In this document: positions 31,006 through 43,876 of the stretch, piece after piece | Layout: each line of letters begins with the position of its first letter | How positions within the stretch are numbered: position 1 is the first letter of the stretch | Program-made: the position numbers and the translations under genes | NCBI GenBank assembly: GCA_030734395.1 | Contig: JAUZTG010000041.1 | Span: forward strand, 1,984,001 to 2,048,000 | DNA: 64,000 nt | Source: Sarocladium kiliense | Taxonomy: Eukaryota; Ascomycota; Sordariomycetes; Hypocreales; Sarocladiaceae | Direction: 5' to 3' | Notes under the pieces: generated by a model | The model's database searches: none | What the model saw: only the letters and a program-made list of their open reading frames with translations | Told to the model about the DNA's origin: nothing

Positions 31006-34000
31006 ATGGACGGTGCAGGCGTTGACCAGTCTCCAGGGGGGTACCTTCAACGCACCTTCAATGCAGGCCGGGCCTCACTGTCAGCCCTCGATTCGAAGCG
31101 CGAGGCAGACTTTCGGAGACAAGTCAAGGCTGCTGTATTTGGCGAAGAACCGACGACAAGTTCATCGACGGCGACAACAAACAAAGACAAATCATCCAGT
31201 TCTACGAAGCCTGCGAAGCTAGTTAAGTAAGTTCAGTTCTCGGCCGAATGTGCATCCAATTTATTCCCAGGAGCCCCGGCAACACAAGCGTCCGGAAGAC
31301 ACGAACCGCACATCGTAATCAACCATCCGCATGCACCAGGGTCCAAGGTGGAACCTCTGGATGCTGATCACTGGTTTCTCTCTGCCGAAGATCAAGAAAG
31401 GGACACTTGGATTGCATCCATTTTTGTGCATGAGATTTGCGACGTGAGAGACACTGTTGAGTTACGGAAGGGTAGACGAGGGGGAAGAAAAGGAAGAAAG
31501 ACAAGCGTCGGTTCCTGAGATGAAGTTGTCTTGCCTGCTGGCTTCTCCCTTTCCGCTGGGCGCTTCACTTTACCATCCATCCATCTCCCTCGAAACACCC
31601 TCGGAGCAATTCGATGGACGATACAACCATTCCCAACAAACACTCCCCCACACACCAAAAAGACTTTGCCATACTACCTCCGTACACCAAGCTCGTGTTT
31701 GATTGCATTTCCACATTTCCGTCCCCCGTTTCCCCCTCGGTGGCGTCAATCAACCCCTGGGAATCCCTGGAGATCCCCTGAGCCATGCTCACGCTACTGG
31801 CCGCCAAGTCCACCGATCGCGGCATTCAGTGCTCAGCTACGTCAATTGCAAGGTCACATTCTCCCAATGTCCGCCTTAGCTGAGAGCCCGTTGCTGCGAC
31901 GCAGAGTCCGTCCCTCCTAGGTGGCTTGTCGCTGTAATTGGCTTGAATCTGTCCCTCTCTCTTCTATTTCCTGCTGCTCGTGCTTGTGGTGAATTTGTTA
32001 CTCCTGATTCTTACATCCCGTTCTTCGTTGATCTGCCTGCTTGCGTGCTTGCCGTTGCTCTTGCTATACTGGAATATCGTCTAACCTATTGAACCAGACG
32101 CCATGAGTCAAGAAAACTGAAGAGGAGGAGTACACCAGCTCCGTCTGCCGGTAAACAGTACATTACTGCCACCTATACACCCCCAGCGTTAAAGGCTTAC
32201 GATACCTACGCTCCGTTGCATTTCGACCCTTTTGCTGTCAGAGCTGTAACATCAAACGGCCCGTCGAAGTCGTCAGGGCCAACGCAGACACAGTACGACG
32301 TACATACTGGGCTGCAATTCCGGTCCGACTCGAGGAAGACGTTTGCGATATCCGCGCCGCAACAAGCCGATTCAGGACATTCGAAGCGCCCCGGCAACAT
32401 GTATTCGATGGGGCCAACTGTCACAGTCAAGCCCATTCATCCGTCCCCTGCGAGGGCTATGAATGGGTTGTATAGTATTGATGAGCAGGCGCATGATCAA
32501 GACGCCGATGGCGCCATTCATTTGTCCGAGCATGTGAAGCCAATCTCGAGCTATCCTATGTACTCGGGTCTCCAAACCGCGGCACCAAAAGTTGTCAGCC
32601 AAGTTCCTCGTCGGATTTTGAATCAACCGAGGAAGCTTTCTGGTGGCGGCGCCAACAACGGCACTACAACCATTACGACGCACGCCAACAAACCAGTGTA
32701 CACAGTCCGCGAATCAGCTAGGACCGAGATGAGAATATCTACATGGGGCCATCATATGAATGACTTTCCCACGATGGGATCGCCTGGATCACCACGCTCA
32801 CCTCGATCGCCTCGCGTATACCAGCGACCCGAGACATTGAAGAAGAGGGGACGCACGCCGGATGAGAGATTCGAGGCGATGCCAGGCGATATTCTGACAT
32901 TGGTTCTTGACCGCCTGAAAGATCTCCATCTGAGTCCGGGGAGCAATAGTTGTGCCACTTGCTGGATGCGTGATTTGGGCAGCATTAGCCTGGCATCGCG
33001 CAAATGGGCGAAATACGCCCGAGCTGCTCTGTGAGTCCCCTTGGTACTACGGGAACCCCCGCGTGACAGTTGTTGCTCAGTACACGCTGGCTAACCAACA
33101 CCAGCTACGAAGATGTTCAGCTCATCGGCTCAGATTCGCCTGCACACAAGAAGAAGTACAAAATGTGCCAGGGTGCCCGTCTACTACTCCTTCGGCGAAC
33201 TCTCCGATCGAATCGCAGCATTGCAGAGCTTGTGCGTTCCCTCAAGGTGCCTGCTCTCGAATTGCCAGCAAAGGGGATTACAGTTGCCAAGGCAATTGAG
33301 CAATATGATGATCTGGTTTCAACTTTGATCATGGCGTGTCCGAACCTCGAGAGGCTGGCAGGTCCATTCACTCGATACGACCACACTTTTAAGAAGATCT
33401 TTCACGCCTTATCCACAAGAGTACAGCTCCGCAACATGGATTGGCTGATTGAGGCGTCGCCTGCTCAGTACAAGCAACAAAGAATACCGAAATCGCCAAC
33501 GAAACCTCACGGGCTGCTGATGCCAGAAAGCTTGCAGTCATACGAAGAGGAGGCATGGCTTGATATGCACGCAAATTGGACAGAGCTTAGGAGCTTGTCG
33601 ATTCACTGCCTTCCAGGCGCAACTTTGACCCCGACCACACTACTCCCAGAGACCTTAACACACCTCCCGTCACTCCAACACCTCCATCTCTGCAACCTGC
33701 CTGCCAATGCCTTCAACGACGATAACCTCCTTGCCTTACCTCGCCTCCAAACTTTGACGCTTTCGCATATTTCAGGTGTGACTTCAACTGGGCTATCAAC
33801 TTTCGCCACACGTGCCACGAGCCTCGGTCTCGAAACTCTGACACTGCGGCATACCTCACTCACCTCACTCGCTGCGTTGGCTCGTATCTTCTCCAACCTG
33901 AGCTCTCTCACAACGTTCTCTTTGATCCAGGCGTTCTCTCCGCTCATGCCGGAAGACGACCTCTTCTCGCTTTGGATGATGCCCTACCTTGCTTCCAGTA

Positions 34001-34737
34001 GCTTGAAGAAGCTGCATTGGGACATCACCAGTATCGGGACAGTCGGTAATGCAGCAGACAGTATCTTGGCGAAGAGCATTGCGGCCGGCGGCTTCCCTGC
34101 GTTGAGAAGACTGCGGGTGCCCAATGATCCGGATGGCATGTTCCAAGCACTTTGCAAGCCCGAGGAGCGTATCGATCTACCAAGCGATCGCTTCCGTGTT
34201 CAGGACGTCAGCAGAGATGAGTCTTCGCCACCCAGCTCCCCCATCGGAATTGGATTCCTCTCTAAGTCGTCCACATCCACGTCGCTCACTACGTCCTCTT
34301 CCACCTCGTCCGTCTCCACAGTTCCCGACAGCCCGGCTGCCTGCAGTAACCTCCGCTCGGCGCGTCTCGCAGCCCAAGCTCGCCTCGAGGCAGCTCGCTG
34401 TATGCCACTGTTTCGCGTGAATGTCATGGCTGAGGAGGGGAGCCTCGTCGACGCTTTCGACATGGCGGGCTTCATCGGCACGGTCGGCAGCCCTATTCGC
34501 TACGATCTCCGTCCTGACGTCGGCTCTACTGATGAGAAGGGCGGTCTGGTTGATGTCCGAGATCTGGCAGGTGATGGTGGAGAGAGTCTACTATCCTCCA
34601 ATGGCAGAGGAGGCGAGGCAGCGAGAGAGGGATGCTGTGGGTTCTGGAACAGGGTCGATGGTGTGGTAGCTGACAAGAAAGAGAGGGAAAGATGGTGGCA
34701 TACCGAAAGAGGACGATGGAGGAGTGTAGAGATGTAG
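31006..34737 (+). CDS. F-box/leucine-rich-repeat protein
   Basis: Predicted substrate adaptor of an SCF ubiquitin ligase; target unknown. Three exons join in phase: 31006-31226, 32098-33030 and 33105-34737, 928 residues. Exon 1 encodes a Ser/Thr/Lys-rich N-terminus. Exon 2 has disordered sequence with SPRSPR repeats and the F-box (about residues 325-390: FEAMPGDILTLVLDRL and LGSISLASRKWAKYARAALY, split by intron 2). Exon 3 carries irregular leucine-rich repeats (LPSLQHLHLCNLP, LPRLQTLTLSHISG, LGLETLTLRHTSL) and a Ser-rich insertion. Intron 1 is 871 nt with donor GTAAGT and CTAACC before the AACCAG acceptor, unusually long for this genome. Exon 1 could instead be a separate gene, but phase and splice sites fit one message. 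Confidence 0.85.
31227..32097 (+). other. Unusually long intron (871 nt) of F-box gene
   Basis: Donor GTAAGT after the codon remnant AA; branch-like CTAACC and AACCAG acceptor at the 3' end. All other introns in the window are 46-90 nt. It contains CT-rich stretches that could be an internal promoter and leader for a shorter transcript starting in exon 2. Confidence 0.7.
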
Positions 34738-35229
34738 GGATCAAGCCCTGGAAGATTGTTTGGGCTTTTCTATACCGGATCTCATGGTAATGGACAACGT
34801 GCGGAACGGAGTTTTGTTTTGCCTTGGGCACTATGGAACGGGTATCATCATGATCTTACGGCCTCTCGGATAGTATACGACATATAGTCGAGACAGCTAA
34901 TAGCCTACCAAACCATGGGCGACTTCATCAAAACATAGTTACACACGTAAGATTTGACTGGATCCAGACTCAAAGCTCGAGACCAGGACATCACTTGCGA
35001 GCCGCTGACTGTGATCAAGGAAAACTGACATGCGATTATATGGTTCAGCATTACACTTTGATTCGATCGTGACAAATTACCCTGAGAATTCCCCCTGTCT
35101 CCAAAGCGTCCTATTTTCCGCTCAGGAGCTCCATTGGACAATGATTCAAACACAGCCTTTGGTCCTCTTTCCCATGCACCACCCGACCTTGAATTCTTCA
35201 TTCCGACTCCAAGTAGTCTGACACGCGGC
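34738..35229. other. Convergent intergenic region
   Basis: About 490 bases between the convergent F-box gene and the small Cys-rich gene; AT-rich 3' flanks, no supported gene. Confidence 0.6.
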
Positions 35230-35290
35230 TCAAGCACCATTCATATGTTGCTGGGCCTGCTGAGCCTGGTTTTGGGCATGCTGTTGAGCA

Positions 35291-35321
<31 letters not shown>

Positions 35322-35697
35322 CTCGAGCTTGTTGAGCCTGCTGCTCCGCCCTCGCCCTCGCCTCAATTGCCCACTCCCTATAATGTTTCTCCTTACAATC
35401 GTCACACATATCCTCCAAGGCCCCATGTGCCGTAGCCTCGGGTGGCGATCTTTGAAGCAGCGGATAGACATGGGCCGGGCCTCCAGCGTTGTTGTGCCGC
35501 TGCTGTAGTGGAGGGAGAATGACATGCCCAACACTGACGTGATGGCCGACCTCTTCGAGGAGTTGGACGACGGGGGCGCAGTAGCCGTGCTTGAGGACGC
35601 ATTTGTCGCCTTCGGGGCAGAGTTCGAGGAAGTCGGCGGCGGTCCATTCCGTGCGGCAGTGGCGGCAGAGATGTCGGCGGACGGTTTGGAGACACAT
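35230..35697 (-). CDS. Small Cys-rich protein with polyglutamine tract, function unknown
   Basis: 155 residues, single exon, ATG at 35697. The first third is Cys/His-rich: MCLQTVRRHLCRHCRTEW, then CPEGDKC and KHGYC, with a later MCDDCKEKHYREW. The spacing suggests one or two zinc-binding modules similar to small fungal proteins that begin with a Cys-x-His-Cys-type knuckle. The last 45 residues are Gln/Ala-rich, including nine consecutive Gln encoded by CAG repeats on the minus strand, and are probably coiled-coil or disordered. I do not recognise a named family. Its leader side faces 1.2 kb of gene-free DNA. Confidence 0.65.
35295..35321. repeat. (CTG)n/(CAG)n trinucleotide repeat
   Basis: Nine GCT/CTG units; read on the minus strand it encodes the polyglutamine tract of the small Cys-rich protein. 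Confidence 0.95.
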
Positions 35698-36026
35698 TTT
35701 GGGCTGCGTAACGATAAAGATTAATTGGAGGTGTCTTGGTAAGGATGATTGAGCAGATAAGGTCTCGATCGAGAGGAGTCGGCAGTCGTCGGAGAAGAAT
35801 TGGCGAGGTTCACGATGTATGAAGGTTGGCTCTCAGGCACATTAAGCTCTGTCTCGGCTCCAAAGATGGCGGATCAAGGGACTCGGCTGAACGAATGTTG
35901 AAACAGTCTGTACTTCTGACGACAAGCAGCGACGGGAATCGAGACTCGAGTGGACAGCGAGGCGTCTATATCCTCTCCAGACTTGACACCCCCTCGTCCA
36001 AATGTTCACAGGCAAACAAACCTGCC

Positions 36027-36059
36027 AGCAATCAGCAGCAGCAATCAGCAGCAGCAATC
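36027..36059. repeat. 13-bp minisatellite, 2.5 copies
   Basis: Unit AGCAATCAGCAGC repeated at 36027, 36040 and (partial) 36053. Perfect copies, too short and too regular for a CRISPR array. Confidence 0.9.
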
Positions 36060-36588
36060 GGCAACATGCAGATGAGCAAACTGACCAGCGCAAAGTGGCT
36101 TGTTTGCTTCCCTCACCAGAGCTTATCTTCTCCTCCCGTGGTTGGTTCCCCTGATGCTTTGCTTTCCAGGCCGCGCACCCCCTCGTGTTACACAGGATGA
36201 GGAGACGTGCAGGCGTAGCAAACAAAAACGCGCGCGCGTGCACAACAGTCCCACGAGGCACATGCGTCTCTTCCCCTCTCTCTGTGTGTGTGCGTGCGTG
36301 TGTCTCGTCCAATGTCCACCTAGCCGAGAAGAAGGAAGTTCAAGACTGAAGTGACGTGCCGTGCCTACGCGCATCGCCCAATGGGAAACGGAAAGGTGAG
36401 GCCTCGTAGACGAAGAGCCAGGCCGTCTGTACTGTGCATGCATAGCAGCAGGGCCTCCCTCTCTGGCCGCATAGCTGCATACTCAGGGGAGACTGGATTG
36501 AACAGAGTGAGGCGGGCGAAGCAATCGGCGCTCTTGATAGGGGGGACGTTGAGGCCTTGTGCGTGGTAGCGGAACGGCCAGCTGCAGG

Positions 36589-36604
36589 ACACACACACAC
36601 ACAC
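36589..36604. repeat. (AC)n microsatellite
   Basis: Eight AC units in an intergenic region. Confidence 0.9.
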
Positions 36605-36956
36605 CTCACACAAAGTATCCCAGTCCATCCACGAAGATGCTTGTGCAGCCGTGGCAAATAATGACAGGGCACCGTACTTGCAAGTGGATGAAAACCCCAT
36701 TCGTAGGAACACTGGATGTCAATTCGCCCTAATGCTGAAGTAGATACATCTAGAATGTATACCCGCTCTCATGATCATGCTTTTCTTTCGTAATATGTAA
36801 ACCCAAAACATTTGATTGTCCCAGCCGAAGTGGCGTCAAGAATGCAGGGGACCAGATGTGTGAATCAGATGGCAGAACGCAAAAACACCTTGTCGCCTTC
36901 GTCCAGACTCGCCCTCCCGTAGCCATCTACAGATATGATCTGGAACATATGTCCGA

Positions 36957-39900
36957 TCAGAAGAACCGGCCCTTTTTCTTCGGTGCCGGCTTCTTCTCCT
37001 CTTTTGATCCGCCAAGAATATCGTCGAATGTTGCGCCCGTGTTTGCCCCCGTTGTGCTCGAGCTCTGCGAGATTGGCATCGTTGAACTCCGCGCAGGGTG
37101 TCCATTCATAGCGGCCAGGTTGCCAGCTGAGAGACTCCTCTGACTGAGACTTGAACTTGAAGGGCCTGGCGGGCCGCCAAGAGTATCGAACCCAGCTGGA
37201 ACTGGTTCCAAACCCATAAGCATACTGCTACGGTGGACGTGATTCGCTCGGTGCGCGGCCGGGGAGAGATTGCGAGGTCGAAGTGTGAGTGGCGGCGATT
37301 CCGTCATAGTAGGCGGTGTTCCGGATATCGGTGGCGGGCTCCCAAGCATGCCATCCGCATTACCGACGAGCACAGGCGGCGGTGCCAATGGTGACATGAC
37401 CGGGTCCTGAGGAATCGATGCGTCTCCGTCTTCTTCGCCCTCCCATGCCTTGGCCGCAAGCCAACAGTGGCTACGGTTATAAGTTGCCTCAACGCTGAAG
37501 AGAATGGTGTCGGTGGAAAGCTCCACGAGTCCGCTACCGCCAGCGACGTTATACCATGCCTTGCGAACGTGCTTGTCTTCGTCCCATGGGTAATTGCCCA
37601 TCGGGGGCTCACACAGGAAGTACTCAGTGCCATCTGTAAACTTTAGTCCAGGTGCGTCAACAACCAGCATCGGCAAGGACTGCACGACCACGTAGAGGAA
37701 CAGCCAATATCCAATGCGCTGGTCAGCAAGGTCGGGACCCATCTTGCCTCGGGCTTCTTTGAGCTCGAAATCCTTGAACGCGTCCAAGAAAGGCAGCTTG
37801 ATAGCATTCGTGTCATAGTTGTAGGCCTTGTTGAGGACCAGTATGAGCTCATGTTCTTTGAGCTTCTTATCAATCTTATACTGTTCTTTTTCTGACAGCT
37901 TGTGGTAGTTGGCCATAATACTAGTAAGCGTGGGCAACTTCGGGGTATCATAAGGAATTGGTGGAAGGACTGGTGGTCTTGATCGGTCGTTTTCAGACAA
38001 CATGTTGCGGAGAGCAGACATAGTCATCTTTTCGGCGGCGTTTGAAATCGTCGGTACCTCGTCGATAACTCGAGATGTCTTGTTCTCACGATCCACCAGG
38101 AGATCGTAGAGCGCGCACATGTCGGAATATAGCATCTTGAGAACAAGCCTGTTGAGTCCACTCTCGGCGAAAGGGTTCTTCTTGCTGCTCGCCTTGGGTG
38201 GCCAGTTTCCGAATGAAGCTTTGTAGTATCCCAGCACGAATTGGCGCATCTTAGTGTAGGATGCTCTCCACACCTTGAATCTCACAGCCTTGAGCTCGGT
38301 ATATGCGTTCGAATTTGCAATGCCTGCAAAAAGAGCAGGAAACTCAAACGATTCGAGATGCTCGTTGACGTTATGCTGCCGGTTCACAAGGTCCAAATGG
38401 GCTCGCTCGAGTTGCTGTCGCGTATGCGCACTGACTTGTTCGAATAGTGGTAGTTGTAAGTCCATAATTGCCGAATACTTGCCTGCTGCATGGGCGAAAG
38501 CTTCACTGTAAAGATCGGGTGAGCGCATGCGCTCTCCAAGAATCAGTGCTTCCAATGTCTTCTCTCTGCTTGCTCGACAGTCAGCCAAGCCGAGCGTGTC
38601 AACATAGAAGCCGAAGCTCATGTCAACCGCGTCGCCGAATGTTGTGCCATCTGTGCTGGTGAAGCCGAATTCCTGAAGCAGGGCAGCAATCTGCAGGAAG
38701 GCTTGGAATACAGTTGGCCGCGACTTGGTTCCAATCAAAGGCTGCCCAGTCAGGAATGCGAACAAGTTGCGCACAGCGATCATTCGATCCAGGTCAATCT
38801 GCGGTTCTTGCCCTGGAGCTGCCGGTGGCGCCATAGGGACATATAAGCGCAAATCAGAAGGATCGTTAGGTGTGGGTGATCCAGTTGGGGACATGAATCG
38901 AGTCGCATCTTGGACGCTCAAACCGCGACCATCAAAACTTCGACCCCGTGAACGCGACGCAGGGCTGTCCCTTTCGGCCTGAATGAGTTCGGTGAAGACG
39001 ATGGATGAGCTCACTGTGAACTCGGGAACCTTGAAACACGGTGATCTTCCGCTGCCCTTGGGGAACAAGTATACCACGACGGTACCAGCCTCATTCCAAA
39101 GTTCAGGAACCTGTCGCAACCCAATCAGCTTTGACGATTTACTGGATCAACTATTGAATCACCGACCTTGTCTCCATTCGCCAAGAAGGAATGGTTATAC
39201 TCAGCATTGCTCCCGTCTGACATGACCCATGCGATCGATTTACCTCCTGGGCCATGAGCTCCGGTGGGATCGATAGAGTTGGATCTGGATCGCATTCCTG
39301 GTAGCCAGCTTCGTCGTAGCCTGCCACGAGACGGACTGTGGCTAGCTGATCCCGACGGTGAAGTTCCTGTGGGCTTCGCTGGGGATGAGATCACCCGTGT
39401 CCCGCTTGTACTCGTCCGTGCTGTGCCAGGAACCTGCGCAGAAACACTTCTCCCTCGAACATCATCTATTTGCAGTGTGTTGGTCGCCTTGATCAGAGGC
39501 TCGGGGTAGCCACCCTTAATAGCCCGCGGCGATTGCTGTGAGCCACTTCTCCGTCTACCTGCATCATGACTCTCCTTGCGTAGTTTGGACGATGAGCCGG
39601 TGTCAGAAAGGTATCCAGCATCTGCGAGGTAGCCAGCGTCCGCCGTAAGACTGCTTCGGCGCGAGGATGGCTTTTGAGGCGGGGCTTGTTTCGTCAACGT
39701 TGCTCGCTTTGTCTCTGGTGGAGATACATCAGCCGAGGGTAGAGGTGGCTCTGTCGAAATATGCCGAATGCCGGCAGGAATCTCGTTCGGCGGTGGAGGA
39801 TCATGGATTCGGTATGGAGGAGGCGGAGGTGGGCCAAGGTCGGCTGTATGTGGCGCAACGGGCTTTCTCGAAATGCCTGTGGGAGATATAAGCGATGGTA

Positions 39901-40165
39901 AGAGAGATGAGAAGCGAGTTGACCAGGTTTTAGATAGAGGGAGGCGTTTCTTTGGAGACCCTTTGACTGGCTCTGTGCAGCGTAGAGGATGCACAACAGG
40001 CTGGTCACCCATCGCCTCTTCGTGGCTGATCAGGGGCGCGGAACCCCGGCGCTCGAGACCAGTTTTGAGTCCTCCAATGCCATTCAAAGATGTATCGGGA
40101 AAGAAAGAGAGTGTTTGAGAATAAGGTAACACCGAGTTACGGCGACTAGACTTACGAGACGTCAT
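36957..40165 (-). CDS. Large conserved fungal protein of unknown function
   Basis: Two exons on the minus strand: 40165-39167 and 39110-36957, 1050 residues; the 56-nt intron joins GDK to VPELWNEAGTVVVYLFP in phase 0. The N-terminal 330 residues are Ser/Pro/Arg-rich and disordered, with many basic-Ser sites (RRSGSQ, RRNSV) that look like phosphosites. The C-terminal half is a folded, mostly helical region (FLTGQPLIGTK, FYVDTLGLADCRASREKTLEALILGERM, MYSDMCALYDLLVD, IGYWLFLYVVVQSLPMLVVD) with a conserved-looking YFLCEPPMGNYPW and a closing SHCWLAAKAW. The tail is Pro/Ser-rich and ends KKKGRFF. It resembles Pezizomycotina-only proteins annotated as a DUF (possibly DUF8004, from memory). No transmembrane signature is certain. 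Confidence 0.82.
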
Positions 40166-43100
40166 CTTGGGCAGTCTGATCGTCTCCGTCCTATACCGCA
40201 CAGGTTTTCCTGTATGAAGCAGAGTTCAACAGGAGAACTGGCAGTAAGAGGAGAGGAGAAGGCACCTTCGGATCGGCGGTGGAAAGCCACCAAGGCTTCT
40301 CAGCGGGAAACTCAAGGCTGTTTGCGCGGGAGTGGCGGGTCAGTTCGAGTCACTGTTGAGGCCCAGCTGTGGAACAGGAACTCACAGTCTGGCTGGCTGA
40401 GGAGGGGCCTGATCGGCCAGTACGAGTCGCTGAGTTGCTGTACGAGGTCCGCTAAATCGATGCGCGGAGGGCTTGCGCGTTCTTCGCGTGCTGTGGATTG
40501 GCAAGAAAGTATGTCTTAGACCAGCCGGTGCAAGGAGTAAAGTGGGCGACTTGAGAGTTTCAAGATGGGGATTCGTGTGCTTGAACGGATGAGGTGATGA
40601 AGGGATGTGCCGATGACGTTGATTCTGCCCGGCGTGGATTTTCCAGGGGTTGTGCCTGGGGACCCAGACACACTTTAAGGTATTCCTTAGCCTTTCCGCT
40701 TTCACCCTGAATTGTCACCCAACAGGACAGCACACATACAGAGCGGCTGGCTAGCCACTAAAGCCCACCCACGTCACTGCGGCGAAGGCGGGCAACACCG
40801 GACGCTCAACTCGTCCATGGTGCTGGCGCTGCGCATAGTCCCGCAGGGAACTCCACAGCTGACTGGACTGGGACTGTTGAGGCTCCAGCTCGGAAGGGGG
40901 CAGTGCGGGGGCACCAAGCATCCTGAAGCCTTGAATTTGATGATGGGCATAACACCTGCAGCAATGAGCCCCAGGCTGCATTGGGAATGCCTCTGGTGTT
41001 CTTGGTCCGACTTGGAAGCTGTTAGAGCAACAATAACCTGCTTGCCGCTATTGGTGACCGATGGTTGTCTCAGATGCTTTGCTTGAGTGCCGTCGTGTAG
41101 GGGGTTGTTCCACGAGGTGCTAGCACGCTGCAAGGACAGGGTTTGAAGTCAACGGAAGAAGCACCAACGAAATGAAGGAGACCGCTGCAAATTGGCCGTA
41201 AAGCAACAGCCTAGGCAATTTGACTTACCAGATGCTTCTTTCGTCTGTTCCCGACGCATGATCAGGCTGTGCCATCGAGGTAACAATATGGATTCGCTGC
41301 TTATACCCTCACGTAAGAACAGCTTTGCCCACAGCAACTTGCATAATTACCAGACGACAAGGTATCGCTTGTAACTGTCATTGGTGCCGACAGTGGTTGG
41401 GTCGCGAGGCACTTCACAGGACCCTGGGCGAGCCGTTCTGGTGTCCAGTCACCCGCATTCCTCGTTTCCGCATTCCTGCTCTACCACGAACGTGGCTGTG
41501 GTATTCATTCGGGGCTCGGGACGGGACAAAGCCCCGAGCATTCCAGAGCCGAAGCGTGCGTCCAGTCGTGTCCAGGTTTTCTCTGGACCCTTAGTGGATC
41601 ACAACAGGCGATCGCAAAGGTCGTCTATGTCGATCAGCTATCGTCATCCAGCGTCGTCACATAAGACGAATCGCATATACCGACCAGACTTGCCTAGCGA
41701 CAAACTCTCGAAGACGGTGTGGACTAACGGCGCAGTGACCAGGTTTTGAGGCGGTGCACGGCGCCAGTCTTTGCACCAAGTCGCGCCGTTCCTAGCATCA
41801 TCCATCGACCGAATCACCGGACCCATAGAGAGAAAGGCTTGTTCAACCTGGAAAAACATGAGCTAGGGTCTCCTGGTATTCTATTTTTGGGGGGCATCCA
41901 CATCACGTACTGATGTTGCGAATCCGCAAGATCCGGTGGTAGGCAAATTCGGGACGCAACTTGCGCACTGCGATTTGGTAAAGGAAACTCGATGAGGCCC
42001 ATGTCTGCAATGATGGACAGGTGAGCAGAACTACAACAAACGTATGTCAATGACACTGCTGCCACTCGCTTTGGATGGCTTTGAAGGTCGATTAAGGCGT
42101 GCAGCCCGAAGTACTTACCCGGCACAGACACCTGCGGCCAACAGCTCTGCACGTGATCTGTGTCATTGTGCTACCCCCATACTCGCATCGCCTGTATTAC
42201 GTTCCACCGCTCACATTCTGAGGAAAACAATCGAATCATACACACTGGTATTTCTCAGCCGATGCTCGATTCTGGTCAGTTCTCAAGAGATCGCTATCAC
42301 GTACGTAAACCGTATCAGACGGGCCAACTTGCCTGGGGGAACAGCAGGAGATGAAGATAGAGATGCGATTCGGCAACAAGGGGTTAATCTAACATGCTGA
42401 GCGATTAAAGGTCAATACAATGATTCAAGAACCCGGGGAGTGATAGGAAGCGATCTACTCTTCGAGTGTCTTATTCGCCCGAATGTTGTTTCGCATCGCT
42501 CGCTACCCTACACCTGGAACCAGAGTTCTCTCTCCCAACATTACCGTTAGTGGTATATGCCCTCTCTCAAACTTCCCAACAGACGTGGTAGCTAATGCAG
42601 CTCGGGGAAATTGTTCTCGTTCTTTTAAGGACCACTCGATGGCTGTATATATCCCTACCCTGTCTGAGATGAGCCAACGTGGCTATGCAGATTTTGCGGA
42701 AGTCGCACGTTTATGCATAACGGCTGAGCTCACGATGTCCGCTCCCACTTTGACCTAGTCAACATTGTGCCTGCCACTCCATTGATCTTGCTGATCACCA
42801 CAGAGCTGCTCACATGTCATTTTCCGAATCTGATATGTGGTGGGAGAGAAGGGACGGATCTAGAACAGCAGCCATCCATCCCAACAATCAGGACTTACAC
42901 GACACTAGTCTGGAAGGGCTTTCGCTTCGGCTGAAGCGCGAGTCGGAACGAGCGACCAGGAGATTAAGACAATAGATGATAACCCTCAAATGCATGTCAG
43001 CTCTCTCATCCTTCATCATCGAGCGGATCACCAAATCCTAGTCAACCGACTGCATGGCCCCCATCCTGTACAATTCACAGCGTTCCATCCTCCATTGCAT

Positions 43101-43876
43101 GATGCGACCCCGTCCATCACCCAGAAAGGCAACTGTGCGATTCACGTGATCGATCGCACCCGCATGCATTCGAGACACTCCCGGCCAATCCAATGAGAGA
43201 AATCCGCGACACGATCAATTGCTGCAGCGATTGCCGAATCGAAACAGGGCATTTCCGAGCACCAGCAAGTCAGAATCCAGGGCTCGTCAGGTGGATGCCC
43301 GGCTATGCTCAATCGGGGTCTGTGCCAAGAGGATTTGATCGCCCTGCGAATATCCGCGCCAGGCCTTTCACCGAAAATGACCATCGCCTTGGGATTGGTC
43401 AATGGATCCCCCGCTACCGACCACATCCGTGTAAGTCCACCACGGACCGGGAGGGGGGAACATCGTAGTCTGTAGCAGGAGCCCGGAATACAAAGTTCTA
43501 TCTGTAAAAAAGTCAGACACGCATATCCTCTACTGACCGGTCAAGAAGGCAACAAGACTTTCCCAGTGCTTGCAAGCTTTTACCCCCCGTTCGGAACCCC
43601 GTGGTCCGTCTAAAGCAGAGAAATACACACACCCCGTGAGCATCGTGTTCCCCTTGGTGAGATTATCACGGGAGAATCACCTCTCAGACACACCACCTCC
43701 TACACGCCCCCCGTTGGGCAGCCTCACAGTATCGCAACCACCCCATCCTGCGGGCCGCCTTACACATCCCTTGCGGGAATCCTATCAAAAACGAGGATCG
43801 AGAAGGCAAGAGCAAAAAACAAAGGAGCCACCAAGCGGCACCTGATTATACTACACACCACAAGTGGTTCGCCGGT
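40166..43876. other. Gene-poor region, 3.7 kb, upstream of Zn2Cys6-type regulator
   Basis: No open frame longer than about 125 codons and none with recognisable features on either strand. GC content is ordinary and it does not look RIP-mutated. The last 300 bases are C/T-rich (43600-43870), a likely 5' leader for the regulator at 43877. The remainder may be a long promoter, non-coding transcription units or decayed sequence. Confidence 0.5.

Larger units (their letters stand above)
35698..36956. other. Intergenic region with simple repeats
   Basis: About 1.26 kb without a supported gene. It contains a 13-bp minisatellite (36027-36059), a TG/CG-rich patch near 36284-36304 and an AC run at 36589-36604. 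It should hold the promoter of the Cys-rich gene and the 3' flank of the next minus-strand gene. Confidence 0.6.

Noticed and set aside
36027..36059. CRISPR-like direct repeats
   Set aside because: A 13-bp minisatellite with contiguous units and no spacers, in a eukaryotic genome.
40166..43876. RIP-mutated transposon
   Set aside because: Base composition is ordinary and no transposase, reverse transcriptase or terminal repeat fragments are visible.
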